Positions 24,574 to 32,494 of a DNA stretch of 40,108 nt are shown here, piece by piece. Each line of letters opens with the position of its first letter. Positions within the stretch are counted from its first letter, which is position 1. Source of the DNA: Marinobacter pelagius (GTDB lineage Bacteria > Pseudomonadota > Gammaproteobacteria > Pseudomonadales > Oleiphilaceae); assembly GCF_003315345.1 (NCBI RefSeq), contig NZ_QNRO01000029.1:1-40108 (forward strand), read 5' to 3'. The translations under genes were made by a program, and so were the position numbers. The notes beneath the pieces are model-generated. The model saw only the letters and a list, made by a program, of their open reading frames with translations. It had not been told where the DNA came from and searched no databases.

Positions 24574-25131
24574 TCAGTCTGCGCGGGCCTGGGTGTCGGC
24601 TGCGGAATCGAAGTTCACGTCACCGTACATTCCGGATTGGTAGTGGCCAGGGATATTGCAGGCGAATTCCATGTTGGTCTTGCTGCTGAAGGTCCAGATG
24701 ATTTCCTTCTTCTGGCCCGGCTCGAGCAGAACGCTGTTGGGATCATCATGCTTCATGGTGTGACCGTTACCCATATCCATATTCATCATGTCCTCATTGA
24801 GCTTGCCACCCTGAATCACGCCGTGCTCGACCATCATCTTCATTTCGTCCCGATGGGCCTCGTGCATATCGGGAGTACCGATATTGAATTCATGCACCAG
24901 TCTGCCCTTGTTCTCGATCATGAAACGCACGGTCTCGCCTCGAGTAACCTCGATGGCTTCGGGTTCGTAATAGTTGTCGTGCATTTCCACCTGGATGGTG
25001 CGGGAAACATCGCCTGCATTTCCGGGCTCACCAATGCTGCTTCCATGACCACCACCGTGACTGCCTGCGGCAAATGTAGTTGCGGTCATCGACATGGCCG
25101 CAGCCGCAACAAAAAGCTTTGATGCATTCAT
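24574..25131 (-). CDS. copI: Periplasmic cupredoxin (CopI-like)
   Basis: 185 aa with signal peptide ending near ATTFAAG and a Gly/His segment SHGGGHG. Cupredoxin fold with type-1 copper ligands visible: His80 (RLVHEFNIG), Cys158, His163 and Met168 (FACNIPGHYQSGMYG). A long Met/His loop (MHEAHRDEMKMMVEHG...MMNMDMGNGHTMKH) lies between strands. This fits the CopI family of copper-tolerance cupredoxins. First gene of the copI-copA-copB operon, divergent from the copR regulator, with AGGAGA before the ATG at 25131. Confidence 0.88.
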   Translation of the reverse strand: MNASKLFVAAAAMSMTATTFAAGSHGGGHGSSIGEPGNAGDVSRTIQVEMHDNYYEPEAIEVTRGETVRFMIENKGRLVHEFNIGTPDMHEAHRDEMKMMVEHGVIQGGKLNEDMMNMDMGNGHTMKHDDPNSVLLEPGQKKEIIWTFSSKTNMEFACNIPGHYQSGMYGDVNFDSAADTQARAD

Positions 25132-25214
25132 CCCATCTTCTCCTGTGAAATAATGTGCGTTAGTACGCCAGTCGGCTTGCCCTGAAACTTGAGCAATGCC
25201 AAGAAACGATTGAT

Positions 25215-25246
25215 ACCATCTCGCACAAACCTGAATCCTTTCTGAA
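25215..25246 (-). promoter_or_regulatory. Regulator box of the copI promoter (copy 5)
   Basis: TTCAG-AAAGGA-TTCAG reading leftward (25246-25231), about 100 bases before copI. A weak -10 (GATGGT, 25220-25215) is at the spacing shared with the other copies; TATCAA five bases on is an alternative. Because the divergent response-regulator gene lies next door, this and copy 6 are the best evidence that the box is a CopR-type site. Confidence 0.5.
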
Positions 25247-25265
25247 AATGACCAACAATTTAGAG

Positions 25266-25297
25266 TTCAGGCTGAATTCAGGTAAGTCAGTGACACT
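25266..25297 (+). promoter_or_regulatory. Regulator box of the copR promoter (copy 6)
   Basis: TTCAG-GCTGAA-TTCAG reading rightward (25266-25281), 52 bases before the copR ATG, with GACACT (25292-25297) at the -10 spacing. The inner GCTGAA makes the box partly palindromic. It is divergent from copy 5 with 19 bases between. This suggests autoregulation of the two-component genes. Confidence 0.5.
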
Positions 25298-25333
25298 GAC
25301 GCGGCCGACAAGACGCCGATAAGGAACAGAACC

Positions 25334-25999
25334 ATGCGCCTACTGCTTGTTGAAGATGACCGCTTGCTGGCCGATGGCCTGGCCCGCCAGCTTGAAAAAG
25401 CGGGCTTCAGTGTGGATACCACCTCCATGGCCCGGGAGGCTGTCGTGCTGGGAGAGCAGGAGGATTACCGGGCGGTGGTTCTGGATCTTGGGTTGCCCGA
25501 CGGCAGCGGCCTGGAGGTATTGAAAAAATGGCGGGCGAACCAGATCAACCTGCCGGTCCTGATTCTGACCGCCAGGGGTGACTGGCAGGACAAGGTAAAT
25601 GGCCTTAAGGCCGGCGCGGACGATTACCTGGCCAAACCCTTCCAGACCGAAGAGCTGATCGCCCGCCTCAACGCCATTGTTCGCCGCAGTGAAGGCAGGG
25701 TTCACTCGGTGGTGAAAGCGGGCCGGTTCGAGCTGGATGAGAATCGCCAGAGCCTGAAACTGGCCGATGGCACCGAGCATACCCTGACCGGCACCGAGTT
25801 CCGCCTGCTCCGCTGCCTGATGAGCCGTCCCCGGCATGTGTTTTCCAAGGAACAGCTGATGGAGCAGCTTTACAACCTCAACGACAGCCCCAGCGAGAAT
25901 GTGATCGAGGCTTACATCCGTCGACTCCGGAAACTGGTGGGCGCCGATACCATTGCAACCCGACGCGGCCAGGGTTATCTGTTCAATGACACTGTTTAA
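25334..25999 (+). CDS. copR: Copper-type response regulator (OmpR family)
   Basis: 221 aa. Receiver domain with acidic pair LVEDD (6-9), phospho-acceptor Asp51 (VVLDLGLPDG), LTAR and the KPF lysine. A winged-helix DNA-binding domain follows (GTEFRLLRCLMSRPRHVFSKEQL...NVIEAYIRRLRKLVG, RRGQGYLF). The sequence is closest in style to PmrA/QseB regulators. Linkage to copI-copA-copB supports a CopR role; the symbol is by context. The DNA-binding class binds direct repeats with 11-bp period, matching the TTCAG boxes nearby. Its last 14 bases overlap the kinase gene. Confidence 0.88.
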   Translation: MRLLLVEDDRLLADGLARQLEKAGFSVDTTSMAREAVVLGEQEDYRAVVLDLGLPDGSGLEVLKKWRANQINLPVLILTARGDWQDKVNGLKAGADDYLAKPFQTEELIARLNAIVRRSEGRVHSVVKAGRFELDENRQSLKLADGTEHTLTGTEFRLLRCLMSRPRHVFSKEQLMEQLYNLNDSPSENVIEAYIRRLRKLVGADTIATRRGQGYLFNDTV

Positions 26000-27323
26000 G
26001 AAGCCGGTGTCCGTGAAGGGCACCCTGCTCGTCCTGCTGTTACCGGCCGGCATCGGCCTGATGGCTCTGGCCTGGCTGGTACACGGGCTATTACTGGACC
26101 GGATGGCGAGGGAATTCGTTGAAAGCCGACTGAAGGACGAGGTCGCGTTCCTTGAACACCAAATCCGGGAATCCGGCGGTCGCATTGACACGCTCCAGAC
26201 CGGCGACTATTTCCAGGAAGTCTTTCACCATTCCTTTGCCATCCAGTCCCCCTACCGAACCCTCATTTCCCCGGAATCCTGGAAGCCTCTGCTGATGCCC
26301 CTACTCGAGTCCGGGCCGGACGGTGCCACTCAGGTCGGTAGCAGAGGGAGTAGCGACAGCCCCTCCAGCATCCTGGCCTACAGAGAGTCGTTCCGGGTTG
26401 GCGACACACCCATTGTCGTGATTGTCTCGGAAGATCTGGGCGCCCTGAAACGCAGCCAGGCCGAGCTGCATGCGTGGACCGCCATCGTTTCCATTCTTCT
26501 GATCATGCTGCTCGTTGCGGTGATCTGGCTGGGCATCATCCTTTCCATGCGGCCCGTCGTGACCCTCAAGGCTGCCCTGAAGAGGCTTCAGGATGGCGAA
26601 ATCTCCCGTATTGCCGTTCAGGCCCCGGAGGAGTTCCAGCCGTTGGTGCAACAGCTCAACCAATTGCTCGATTCCCTCGACCAGCGACTGGAACGCTCCC
26701 GGGACGCACTGGCGAATCTGTCGCATAGCGTCAAAACCCCCATCGCGGCAACCCGGCAGATTCTGGAAGACACCAGCCGCCCGCTGGACGCCCCCATCAG
26801 ACACGAAATGGCTGCACGGCTCGGGGATATCGACAAACAACTTGAAGCGGAAATGCGCCGGAGCCGGTTTGCCGGCCCTCAGGTGGGGAAAAGCGCCTAC
26901 CCGGTCAAGCAGGCACGGGATCTTCTCTGGATGCTGGGCAGGCTCTATCCGGAAAAATCCTTCGAATTGTCTTCCGAGTTGATGGAGGAACGGCGTTGGC
27001 CGCTGGAGGAACACGATCTGAACGAAGTGCTCGGCAATCTGCTGGATAATGCCGGCAAGTGGTCGGAGAAGACCGTCGAGCTTTCATTACTGGAGGAAGA
27101 CGGCCGAATGATAATGCGGGTCGAGGACGACGGCCCCGGCGTTCACTCCGAATCCGTGCCTTCTCTCGGTGTCCGCGGGCTTCGGCTGGATGAACAGACT
27201 CCCGGCCACGGCCTTGGCCTGGCCATCGTCAGGGAAATCACCGAACGTTACGGTGGTACACTTACCTTTGACACAGGGGCTCGGGGCGGTCTTCGCGCCC
27301 TGGTCGATATTCCCTGGACGTGA
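25986..27323 (+). CDS. Sensor histidine kinase partner of copR
   Basis: 445 aa from ATG 25986 inside the end of copR. Two membrane helices (about 12-36 and 165-190) bracket a ~130-residue periplasmic sensor. Then come a HAMP-like linker, the H-box LANLSHSVKTPIAATRQ (His247), the N-box NEVLGNLLDNAGKWS, and DDGPGV / GHGLGLAIVREI ATP-lid motifs. PhoQ-like in its C-terminal half. The periplasmic domain shows no obvious Cys or His cluster, so copper sensing is inferred from the neighbours only. Confidence 0.88.
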   Translation: MTLFKKPVSVKGTLLVLLLPAGIGLMALAWLVHGLLLDRMAREFVESRLKDEVAFLEHQIRESGGRIDTLQTGDYFQEVFHHSFAIQSPYRTLISPESWKPLLMPLLESGPDGATQVGSRGSSDSPSSILAYRESFRVGDTPIVVIVSEDLGALKRSQAELHAWTAIVSILLIMLLVAVIWLGIILSMRPVVTLKAALKRLQDGEISRIAVQAPEEFQPLVQQLNQLLDSLDQRLERSRDALANLSHSVKTPIAATRQILEDTSRPLDAPIRHEMAARLGDIDKQLEAEMRRSRFAGPQVGKSAYPVKQARDLLWMLGRLYPEKSFELSSELMEERRWPLEEHDLNEVLGNLLDNAGKWSEKTVELSLLEEDGRMIMRVEDDGPGVHSESVPSLGVRGLRLDEQTPGHGLGLAIVREITERYGGTLTFDTGARGGLRALVDIPWT

Positions 27324-27354
27324 ACGCGGAATAGTGGATGGGGCAATTCGTTTC

Positions 27355-28248
27355 ATGAATGAAGCCAGAACAGGTGAATGCGGTTGTAAGTCAGTCGATC
27401 CCGGAAGCCAAACACCGGCGGCGCCCCAATCGTCGGGCGAATGGGTCAGCCTGTACCGTATTCCCAAAATGGACTGCCCGTCAGAGGAGCGGATGATTCG
27501 CATGGCCCTGGACGGCTGTGCCCAGATCGGCGGCCTGTCATTCGACCTGGAAAACCGTCAGCTCCAGGTGCTCCATGACGGCGACGCCCAACCTGTTACA
27601 GACAGGCTCCGGCCCCTGGGACTGGGAGCAACCCTGCAGGAAACGCGCCCCGCGGATCCGGATGCCCTCGAAGCAGCCACAGCAGCGGCGACTCGTGCTG
27701 GCGAGGAATCCGGCACCCTGAAGATCCTGCTCGCCATCAACGCAGTGATGTTCGTGCTGGAACTGGCAACCGGCCTGATCGCCCAGTCCACCGCCCTGAT
27801 TGCCGATTCCCTCGACATGTTCGCCGATGCGGCCGTCTATGGTCTGTCACTGTATGCTGTTGCACATAGCATCCGGATGCAGGTGCGCGCGGCCCATGTT
27901 GCCGGCGTTCTGCAATTGATCCTGGCCCTCGGGGTACTGCTGGAAGTGGGCCGGCGGTTCCTGCTGGGCAGCGAGCCGGAATCGGCGCTGATGATGGTGA
28001 TGGCTCTGATTGCCCTGGTGGCCAACAGCACCTGTCTGATCCTGATCTCCCGGCACCGGCATGGTGGCGCCCACATGAAAGCCAGCTGGATATTCTCCGC
28101 CAACGACGTGGTCATCAATCTCGGGGTCATCGTGGCAGGCGCCCTGGTGGCCTGGACCGGTTCCAACTATCCCGACCTAGTGGTCGGCACCATTGTGGGC
28201 CTGATCGTGTTGAACGGAGCCCGGCGCATTCTGGCGCTCAAATCCTGA
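27355..28248 (+). CDS. CDF-type cation transporter with N-terminal HMA-like domain
   Basis: 297 aa from ATG 27355; an in-frame GTG at 27334 is an alternative. The N-terminal ~100 residues carry ECGCK (8-12) and a ferredoxin-like heavy-metal domain in which the usual CxxC is reduced to MDCPSEE (39-45). Six helices of a cation diffusion facilitator follow (ALIADSLDMFADAAVYG; ANDVVINLGVIVAGALVA), with the Asp pairs of the transport site. CDFs normally have no N-terminal HMA-like domain. It lies 12 bases before the MerR regulator and probably exports Cd, Pb or Zn. Confidence 0.82.
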   Translation: MNEARTGECGCKSVDPGSQTPAAPQSSGEWVSLYRIPKMDCPSEERMIRMALDGCAQIGGLSFDLENRQLQVLHDGDAQPVTDRLRPLGLGATLQETRPADPDALEAATAAATRAGEESGTLKILLAINAVMFVLELATGLIAQSTALIADSLDMFADAAVYGLSLYAVAHSIRMQVRAAHVAGVLQLILALGVLLEVGRRFLLGSEPESALMMVMALIALVANSTCLILISRHRHGGAHMKASWIFSANDVVINLGVIVAGALVAWTGSNYPDLVVGTIVGLIVLNGARRILALKS

Positions 28249-28260
28249 AGGAGGGGAGCC

Positions 28261-28719
28261 TTGAGAATCGGAGCCATTGCCAAACAGGCGGGCATTCCCG
28301 TCGAGACCATCCGATACTACGAGAAAATCGGCCTTCTGCCCGAACCGGTCCGTGACGCCAGCGGCTATCGCAGCTACCGCCAGGCTCACCTGGAACGGTT
28401 GTTGTTCATCAAACGCTGTCGCAACCTCGATATGGCCCAGGATGAAATTCGGGAGCTGATCCGTCTGGCGGAAAACCCGGATGCCGACTGCAGTGGTGTG
28501 GATGCTCTGCTTGCCCGCCACCTGGATCATGTGCGTGAGCGTTTGAGGGAGCTGGCGAGCCTGGAGCAGACCCTGGAAAAGCTGCAGGCCGCCTGCAGTG
28601 ACGGGGGCACGGTCAGCGAATGCGGCATACTCGGAGGGCTGACCTCCGAGCTCGACAAACTGGACATGGCCAGCGACCACAATCATGTCCCGGGCACCCA
28701 CGGCCAGGGCCACAGCTGA
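28261..28719 (+). CDS. cadR: MerR-family Cd(II)/Pb(II)-responsive regulator
   Basis: 152 aa, TTG start with GGAGGGG upstream. MerR helix-turn-helix MRIGAIAKQAGIPVETIRYYEKIGLLP, dimer helix, and three cysteines at 77, 112 and 121 (DADCSGVD, AACSDGGTVSECGIL). This is the CadR/PbrR metal-site pattern; a 9-residue gap between the last two is as in PbrR-type proteins. The His-rich tail DHNHVPGTHGQGH is also typical of CadR. It should act at the operator at 28747-28778, in front of the next transporter. Cd versus Pb preference cannot be told; the symbol is provisional. Confidence 0.88.
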   Translation: MRIGAIAKQAGIPVETIRYYEKIGLLPEPVRDASGYRSYRQAHLERLLFIKRCRNLDMAQDEIRELIRLAENPDADCSGVDALLARHLDHVRERLRELASLEQTLEKLQAACSDGGTVSECGILGGLTSELDKLDMASDHNHVPGTHGQGHS

Positions 28720-28746
28720 CGAATCTGAGGCCCCCGCCTCCGGCGG

Positions 28747-28778
28747 TTGACCCTGTAGCAACTATAGGGTTTTTACTG
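28747..28778 (+). promoter_or_regulatory. MerR-type operator-promoter
   Basis: TTGACC (28747-28752) as -35, then the dyad ACCCT-N11-AGGGT (28750-28770) and a -10 at TTACTG or TTTACT, giving a 19-20 bp spacer. This is the standard CadR/PbrR operator layout. The ATG of the CDF gene at 28806 follows after AGGAGG. Metal binding by the regulator would realign the promoter. Confidence 0.85.
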
Positions 28779-28805
28779 TAGGCAACTGAAGAACAGGAGG
28801 ACACC

Positions 28806-29480
28806 ATGGCCTGCAGTTGCTCGGCTCCCGAACCCACATCCCCCGCCCCCGGGTTCCGCAAGGCGCTCTGGATCGCCCTGTGGGTGAACCTTGCCATGTT
28901 CCTGGTGGAGGGTATTGCCAGCATCCAGTCCGGCTCGGTCTCGCTGATGGCCGATGCCATCGACTTCTTTGGCGACAGCGCCAACTACATCCTTTCCCTG
29001 AGTGTTCTGTCCATGGGCATGCTCTGGCGTGGTCGGGCCGCCATGGTTAAAGGCTTGACCATGGCCACCTTCGGCCTTGTGGTCTGGGCCCGGGCCATCT
29101 GGGTGGCCCAGAGCGGAATCACGCCGGAACCACTGACCATGGGTGCCGTGGGTCTGCTGGCGCTGGCGGCCAATGTCAGTGTCGCCGTCATGCTGTTCCG
29201 CTTCCGCGAGGGAGACTCGGACATGCGCTCCGTGTGGTTGTGCAGCCGCAACGACGCGATCAGCAATATTGCGGTCATGGGTGCTGCGCTCGGCGTCTTC
29301 GGCACCGGCACCGCCTGGCCGGACCTGGTCGTGGCGGCCATCATGGGCAGCCTCGCCGTCACTGCCGGCATCAGCGTGGTTCGCCATGCCCGCAAGGACA
29401 TCGCCGAGGCCCGGACCTGCGCGGTGGAACCCGCCACCAACAGCTCGTCTAGAACGCCAGGGAAATCATCACCGGGATGA
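28806..29480 (+). CDS. CDF-type cation transporter
   Basis: 224 aa with six helices and Cys at the N-terminus (MACSCSAPEP). CDF transport-site motifs: SVSLMADAIDFFGDSANY and LCSRNDAISNIAVMGAALG. It lacks the C-terminal cytosolic CDF domain, so it is shorter than the classic ~300 aa. Directly controlled by the MerR operator 28747-28778. Likely exports Cd/Zn/Pb-type ions. Its last 32 bases overlap the 3' end of the convergent AEC transporter gene. Confidence 0.85.
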   Translation: MACSCSAPEPTSPAPGFRKALWIALWVNLAMFLVEGIASIQSGSVSLMADAIDFFGDSANYILSLSVLSMGMLWRGRAAMVKGLTMATFGLVVWARAIWVAQSGITPEPLTMGAVGLLALAANVSVAVMLFRFREGDSDMRSVWLCSRNDAISNIAVMGAALGVFGTGTAWPDLVVAAIMGSLAVTAGISVVRHARKDIAEARTCAVEPATNSSSRTPGKSSPG

Positions 29481-30366
29481 ACGCCAGGGCGAACAGGGTG
29501 GTCAGCAGCACCGTGCCCGCCGCCTGCCTTGGCGCCGTATCCAGCAGGGTCGCAATGACTACGGTGTTGGCGGCGATCGGTGTGATGGAGATCAGGAACA
29601 TGGCCTGGTGCACGGCGGTATCGTAGATTCCCAGGATGTTGGCATCCAGCCACCAGAACAGGGTCGCCACCAGCGGCCAGACCACGAACTTGCCGAAGAA
29701 CGCGAGACCGGTGAAACGGATATTGCCGGCCAGTCCCCGGAACGAGGTGATGCTCATACCGATGATCATCATGCCCAGGATGCTGTAGGCGCCACGCAGG
29801 TTGTCGAACAGCGGTACAAAGATATCCGGAATCCGGACCCCGGACAGGTTGAGCGCCACCGCCGCCAGAAAGGCATACACCGAAGGAAGTTTCACCACCC
29901 GCCACAGGGCGTCCTTCAGGTCATACCGTCCACGCGCCGCCAGGTAGAACCCCACCGAATTCTCGAACAGCGTGGTGCCGAGCATACACACGATATACAG
30001 CCCCAGCCCCTCTTCCCCGAACAGCAGCAGCGCCACCGGCACGCCGAAATAACCGGTATTCCCGGAGCCCACACAAAGGGGAATGATGCTGGCGCTGCCG
30101 TCAGTCACCACGCGCCTCGCCAGTTTCATCTGGGCGATCCCGAGAACTGAAGATATCGCGAACACCAGAAACGGGAGCAGAACCACTTCTGGCGACAGCG
30201 GCGCCGCCATCACACCGGAAAACACCACCGACGGCGTGACGATGTAAAGCATGATCCCGGCGATATGTTTGCCACTTGCCTCCAGGTAACGACCGGCAAT
30301 CCAGCCCAGGGCAACCGTGACATACAGGGGGATCAGCTTCAGGAATAATGCCAGCGCAGCGGCCAT
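29449..30366 (-). CDS. AEC-family (auxin efflux carrier) transporter
   Basis: 305 aa, ten hydrophobic segments in two groups of five. Conserved features include GSGNTGYFGVPVALLLFGEEGL in the middle and a C-terminal ...NTVVIATLLDTAPRQAAGTVLLTT. These are signatures of the AEC (MttA/auxin-efflux-carrier) family of secondary transporters for organic acids such as malonate or malate. The true substrate is unknown. It is convergent with the CDF gene and divergent from norC. Confidence 0.85.
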   Translation of the reverse strand: MAAALALFLKLIPLYVTVALGWIAGRYLEASGKHIAGIMLYIVTPSVVFSGVMAAPLSPEVVLLPFLVFAISSVLGIAQMKLARRVVTDGSASIIPLCVGSGNTGYFGVPVALLLFGEEGLGLYIVCMLGTTLFENSVGFYLAARGRYDLKDALWRVVKLPSVYAFLAAVALNLSGVRIPDIFVPLFDNLRGAYSILGMMIIGMSITSFRGLAGNIRFTGLAFFGKFVVWPLVATLFWWLDANILGIYDTAVHQAMFLISITPIAANTVVIATLLDTAPRQAAGTVLLTTLFALAFIPVMISLAF

Positions 30367-30467
30367 CGAGGTCTCCGGACAACAGGTTTCAGGTTCAGCG
30401 CGCGAAGTCTACCACCTACCCCTCCGGAGGTAACTCCCCGGCGCAATAGTGTGAAATTCGGTAATGC

Positions 30468-30509
30468 TTGATAATCGTCAACAGCATTTGAAATACATCT
30501 TTATATCCT
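30468..30509 (+). promoter_or_regulatory. FNR/Dnr-type nor promoter
   Basis: The palindrome TTGAT-AATC-GTCAA (30468-30481) is followed by a -10-like TATCCT (30504-30509). If the start is near 30516, the site is centred at about -41.5, the class II FNR/Dnr activator position. AGGAGAG precedes the norC ATG at 30554. This matches the usual Dnr/Nnr control of nitric-oxide reductase by NO and low oxygen. Confidence 0.75.
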
Positions 30510-30553
30510 AGTGCTGTAGTCAGGTATTCCACAACGACCAAGGAGAGAGACCG

Positions 30554-31003
30554 ATGGCCGAGCGCTTTACCAAAAGCATGGCCAGGAACATCTACCTGGG
30601 AGGCAGTGCCTTCTTCGTATTACTGTTCCTGGCCCTGACTTTTGACACTCAATCACGGGCCATGCCCGAACGGGATAACCGGGACCAGCTCACCGAGCAG
30701 GTAGTCCGGGGCAAACATGTCTGGGAAAACAACAACTGTGTTGGCTGTCATTCCCTGATGGGCGAAGGCGCCTACTTCGCACCGGAGCTGGCCAACGTGT
30801 TCGACCGCCGGGGCGCCAGTGACTCCGAGGTCTTCAAGGCCTACATGAAGGGCTGGATGAATGCCATGCCTACCAACGTGCCGGGCCGCCGGCAGATGCC
30901 GCAGTTCAATCTGACCGACCAGGAAATCGAGGATCTGGCGGCGTTCCTGGAGTGGACGTCCAAGATCGACGATAACGGCTGGCCACCCAACATTGAAGGC
31001 TGA
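30554..31003 (+). CDS. norC: Nitric-oxide reductase cytochrome c subunit
   Basis: 149 aa. One N-terminal membrane anchor (about 11-30), then a periplasmic c-type cytochrome domain with heme motif CVGCH (62-66) and a distal axial Met candidate in NAMPTNVPGRRQMP. It passes electrons to NorB in the cytochrome c-dependent NO reductase (cNOR). Typical NorC length. First gene of the nor operon, 15 bases before norB. Confidence 0.96.
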   Translation: MAERFTKSMARNIYLGGSAFFVLLFLALTFDTQSRAMPERDNRDQLTEQVVRGKHVWENNNCVGCHSLMGEGAYFAPELANVFDRRGASDSEVFKAYMKGWMNAMPTNVPGRRQMPQFNLTDQEIEDLAAFLEWTSKIDDNGWPPNIEG

Positions 31004-31018
31004 GGGAGCAGAAACGAC

Positions 31019-32434
31019 ATGAAATACGAATCCCAACGGGTCGCCATGCCCTACTTCATCTTTGCCCTGATCCTGTTTGCCGGCCAGATCGTGTTTGGCC
31101 TGGTGCTGGGTCTGCAGTACGTGGTGGGAGACTTCCTGTTCCCGGAAATCCCCTTCAACGTTGCACGGATGGTGCACACCAACCTGCTGATTGTCTGGCT
31201 GCTGTTCGGCTTCATGGGCGCCACCTACTATCTGGTGCCGGAAGAGGCCCAGACGGAACTGTACAGCCCGTTGCTGGCCTGGATCCTGTTCTGGGTGTTT
31301 GCAGCTGCCGGTACTCTGACCATTCTCGGTTATCTGTTCGTGGACTATGCCACCCTGGCGGATGTCACCATGAACAAGTTGCTGCCCACCATGGGCCGTG
31401 AATTCCTGGAACAGCCCACTATCACCAAGATCGGAATAGCGCTCGTGGTGGTCGGCTTCCTGGTCAATATCCTGATGACCGCCCTGAAGGGCCGCAAGAC
31501 CGTCGTCAACATCGTACTGATCACCGGCCTGGTCGGCCTGGCCGTGCTCTGGCTGTTCTCCTTCTACAACCCCGGCAACCTGACCCTGGACAAGTACTTC
31601 TGGTGGTTCGTGGTGCACCTGTGGGTTGAAGGTGTATGGGAACTGATCATGGGTGCCATCCTGGCCTATGTGCTGATCAAGATCACCGGGGTTGACCGTG
31701 AGGTCATCGAGAAGTGGCTGTACGTGATCATCGCCATGGCCCTGATCACCGGCATCATCGGTACCGGCCACCACTTCTTCTGGATCGGGCCGCCCGAGTA
31801 CTGGCTGTGGCTGGGTTCGGTGTTCTCCGCCCTGGAGCCGCTGCCGTTCTTCATGATGGTGCTGTTCGCCTTCAACATGATCAACCGCCGCCGGCGCAAT
31901 CACCCCAACAAGGCCGCCATGCTCTGGGCCATGGGTACTGCAGTGATGGCATTCCTGGGCGCAGGCGTATGGGGCTTCCTGCACACGCTGGCCCCGGTGA
32001 ACTACTACACCCACGGCAGCCAGATCACCGCGGCCCACGGCCACATGGCCTTCTACGGCGCCTACGTGATGATCGTGCTGACCATCATCTCCTACGCCAT
32101 GCCGATCATGCGCGGGCGCCCCTACGGCAACAGCAATACCGCCCAGATTCTGGAGATGTGGGGCTTCTGGCTGATGACCATTTCCATGGTGTTCATCACC
32201 CTGTTCCTTACCGGCGCCGGCATCCTGCAGATCTGGCTGCAGCGGATTCCGGAAAGCGGCGAGGCACTGTCGTTCATGGCCACCCAGGACAACATCGCAT
32301 TGTTCTACTGGATGCGCTTCGTGGCCGGCTGTTTCTTCCTGGCCGGGCTGATCGTGTACTTCGGCAGCTTCTTCATCAAGGGGCAGGCGTCCCCGGCTGA
32401 AGAAGTCCGTGGCCCCGCCACCGAAGACGCGTAA
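31019..32434 (+). CDS. norB: Nitric-oxide reductase catalytic subunit
   Basis: 471 aa, twelve helices, a member of the heme-copper oxidase superfamily. It has the cNOR features WGxE-type HLWVEGVWELIMG and the FeB/heme b3 His region TGHHFFWIGPPEYW, plus TLAPVNYYTHGSQITAAHGHMAFYGAYVM. It reduces 2 NO to N2O in the membrane. Full length and intact. GGGAG precedes the ATG. Confidence 0.97.
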   Translation: MKYESQRVAMPYFIFALILFAGQIVFGLVLGLQYVVGDFLFPEIPFNVARMVHTNLLIVWLLFGFMGATYYLVPEEAQTELYSPLLAWILFWVFAAAGTLTILGYLFVDYATLADVTMNKLLPTMGREFLEQPTITKIGIALVVVGFLVNILMTALKGRKTVVNIVLITGLVGLAVLWLFSFYNPGNLTLDKYFWWFVVHLWVEGVWELIMGAILAYVLIKITGVDREVIEKWLYVIIAMALITGIIGTGHHFFWIGPPEYWLWLGSVFSALEPLPFFMMVLFAFNMINRRRRNHPNKAAMLWAMGTAVMAFLGAGVWGFLHTLAPVNYYTHGSQITAAHGHMAFYGAYVMIVLTIISYAMPIMRGRPYGNSNTAQILEMWGFWLMTISMVFITLFLTGAGILQIWLQRIPESGEALSFMATQDNIALFYWMRFVAGCFFLAGLIVYFGSFFIKGQASPAEEVRGPATEDA

Positions 32435-32494
32435 ACCCACTCCTGAGCGGGGTTGCCGGTGGCCCGGCAGCCCCGCCAACTCCGGACACCGACC

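Noticed and set aside
30382..30398. TTCAG-G-TTCAG as another copy of the regulator box
   Set aside because: The two TTCAG are six bases apart instead of eleven, so it does not fit the direct-repeat geometry.
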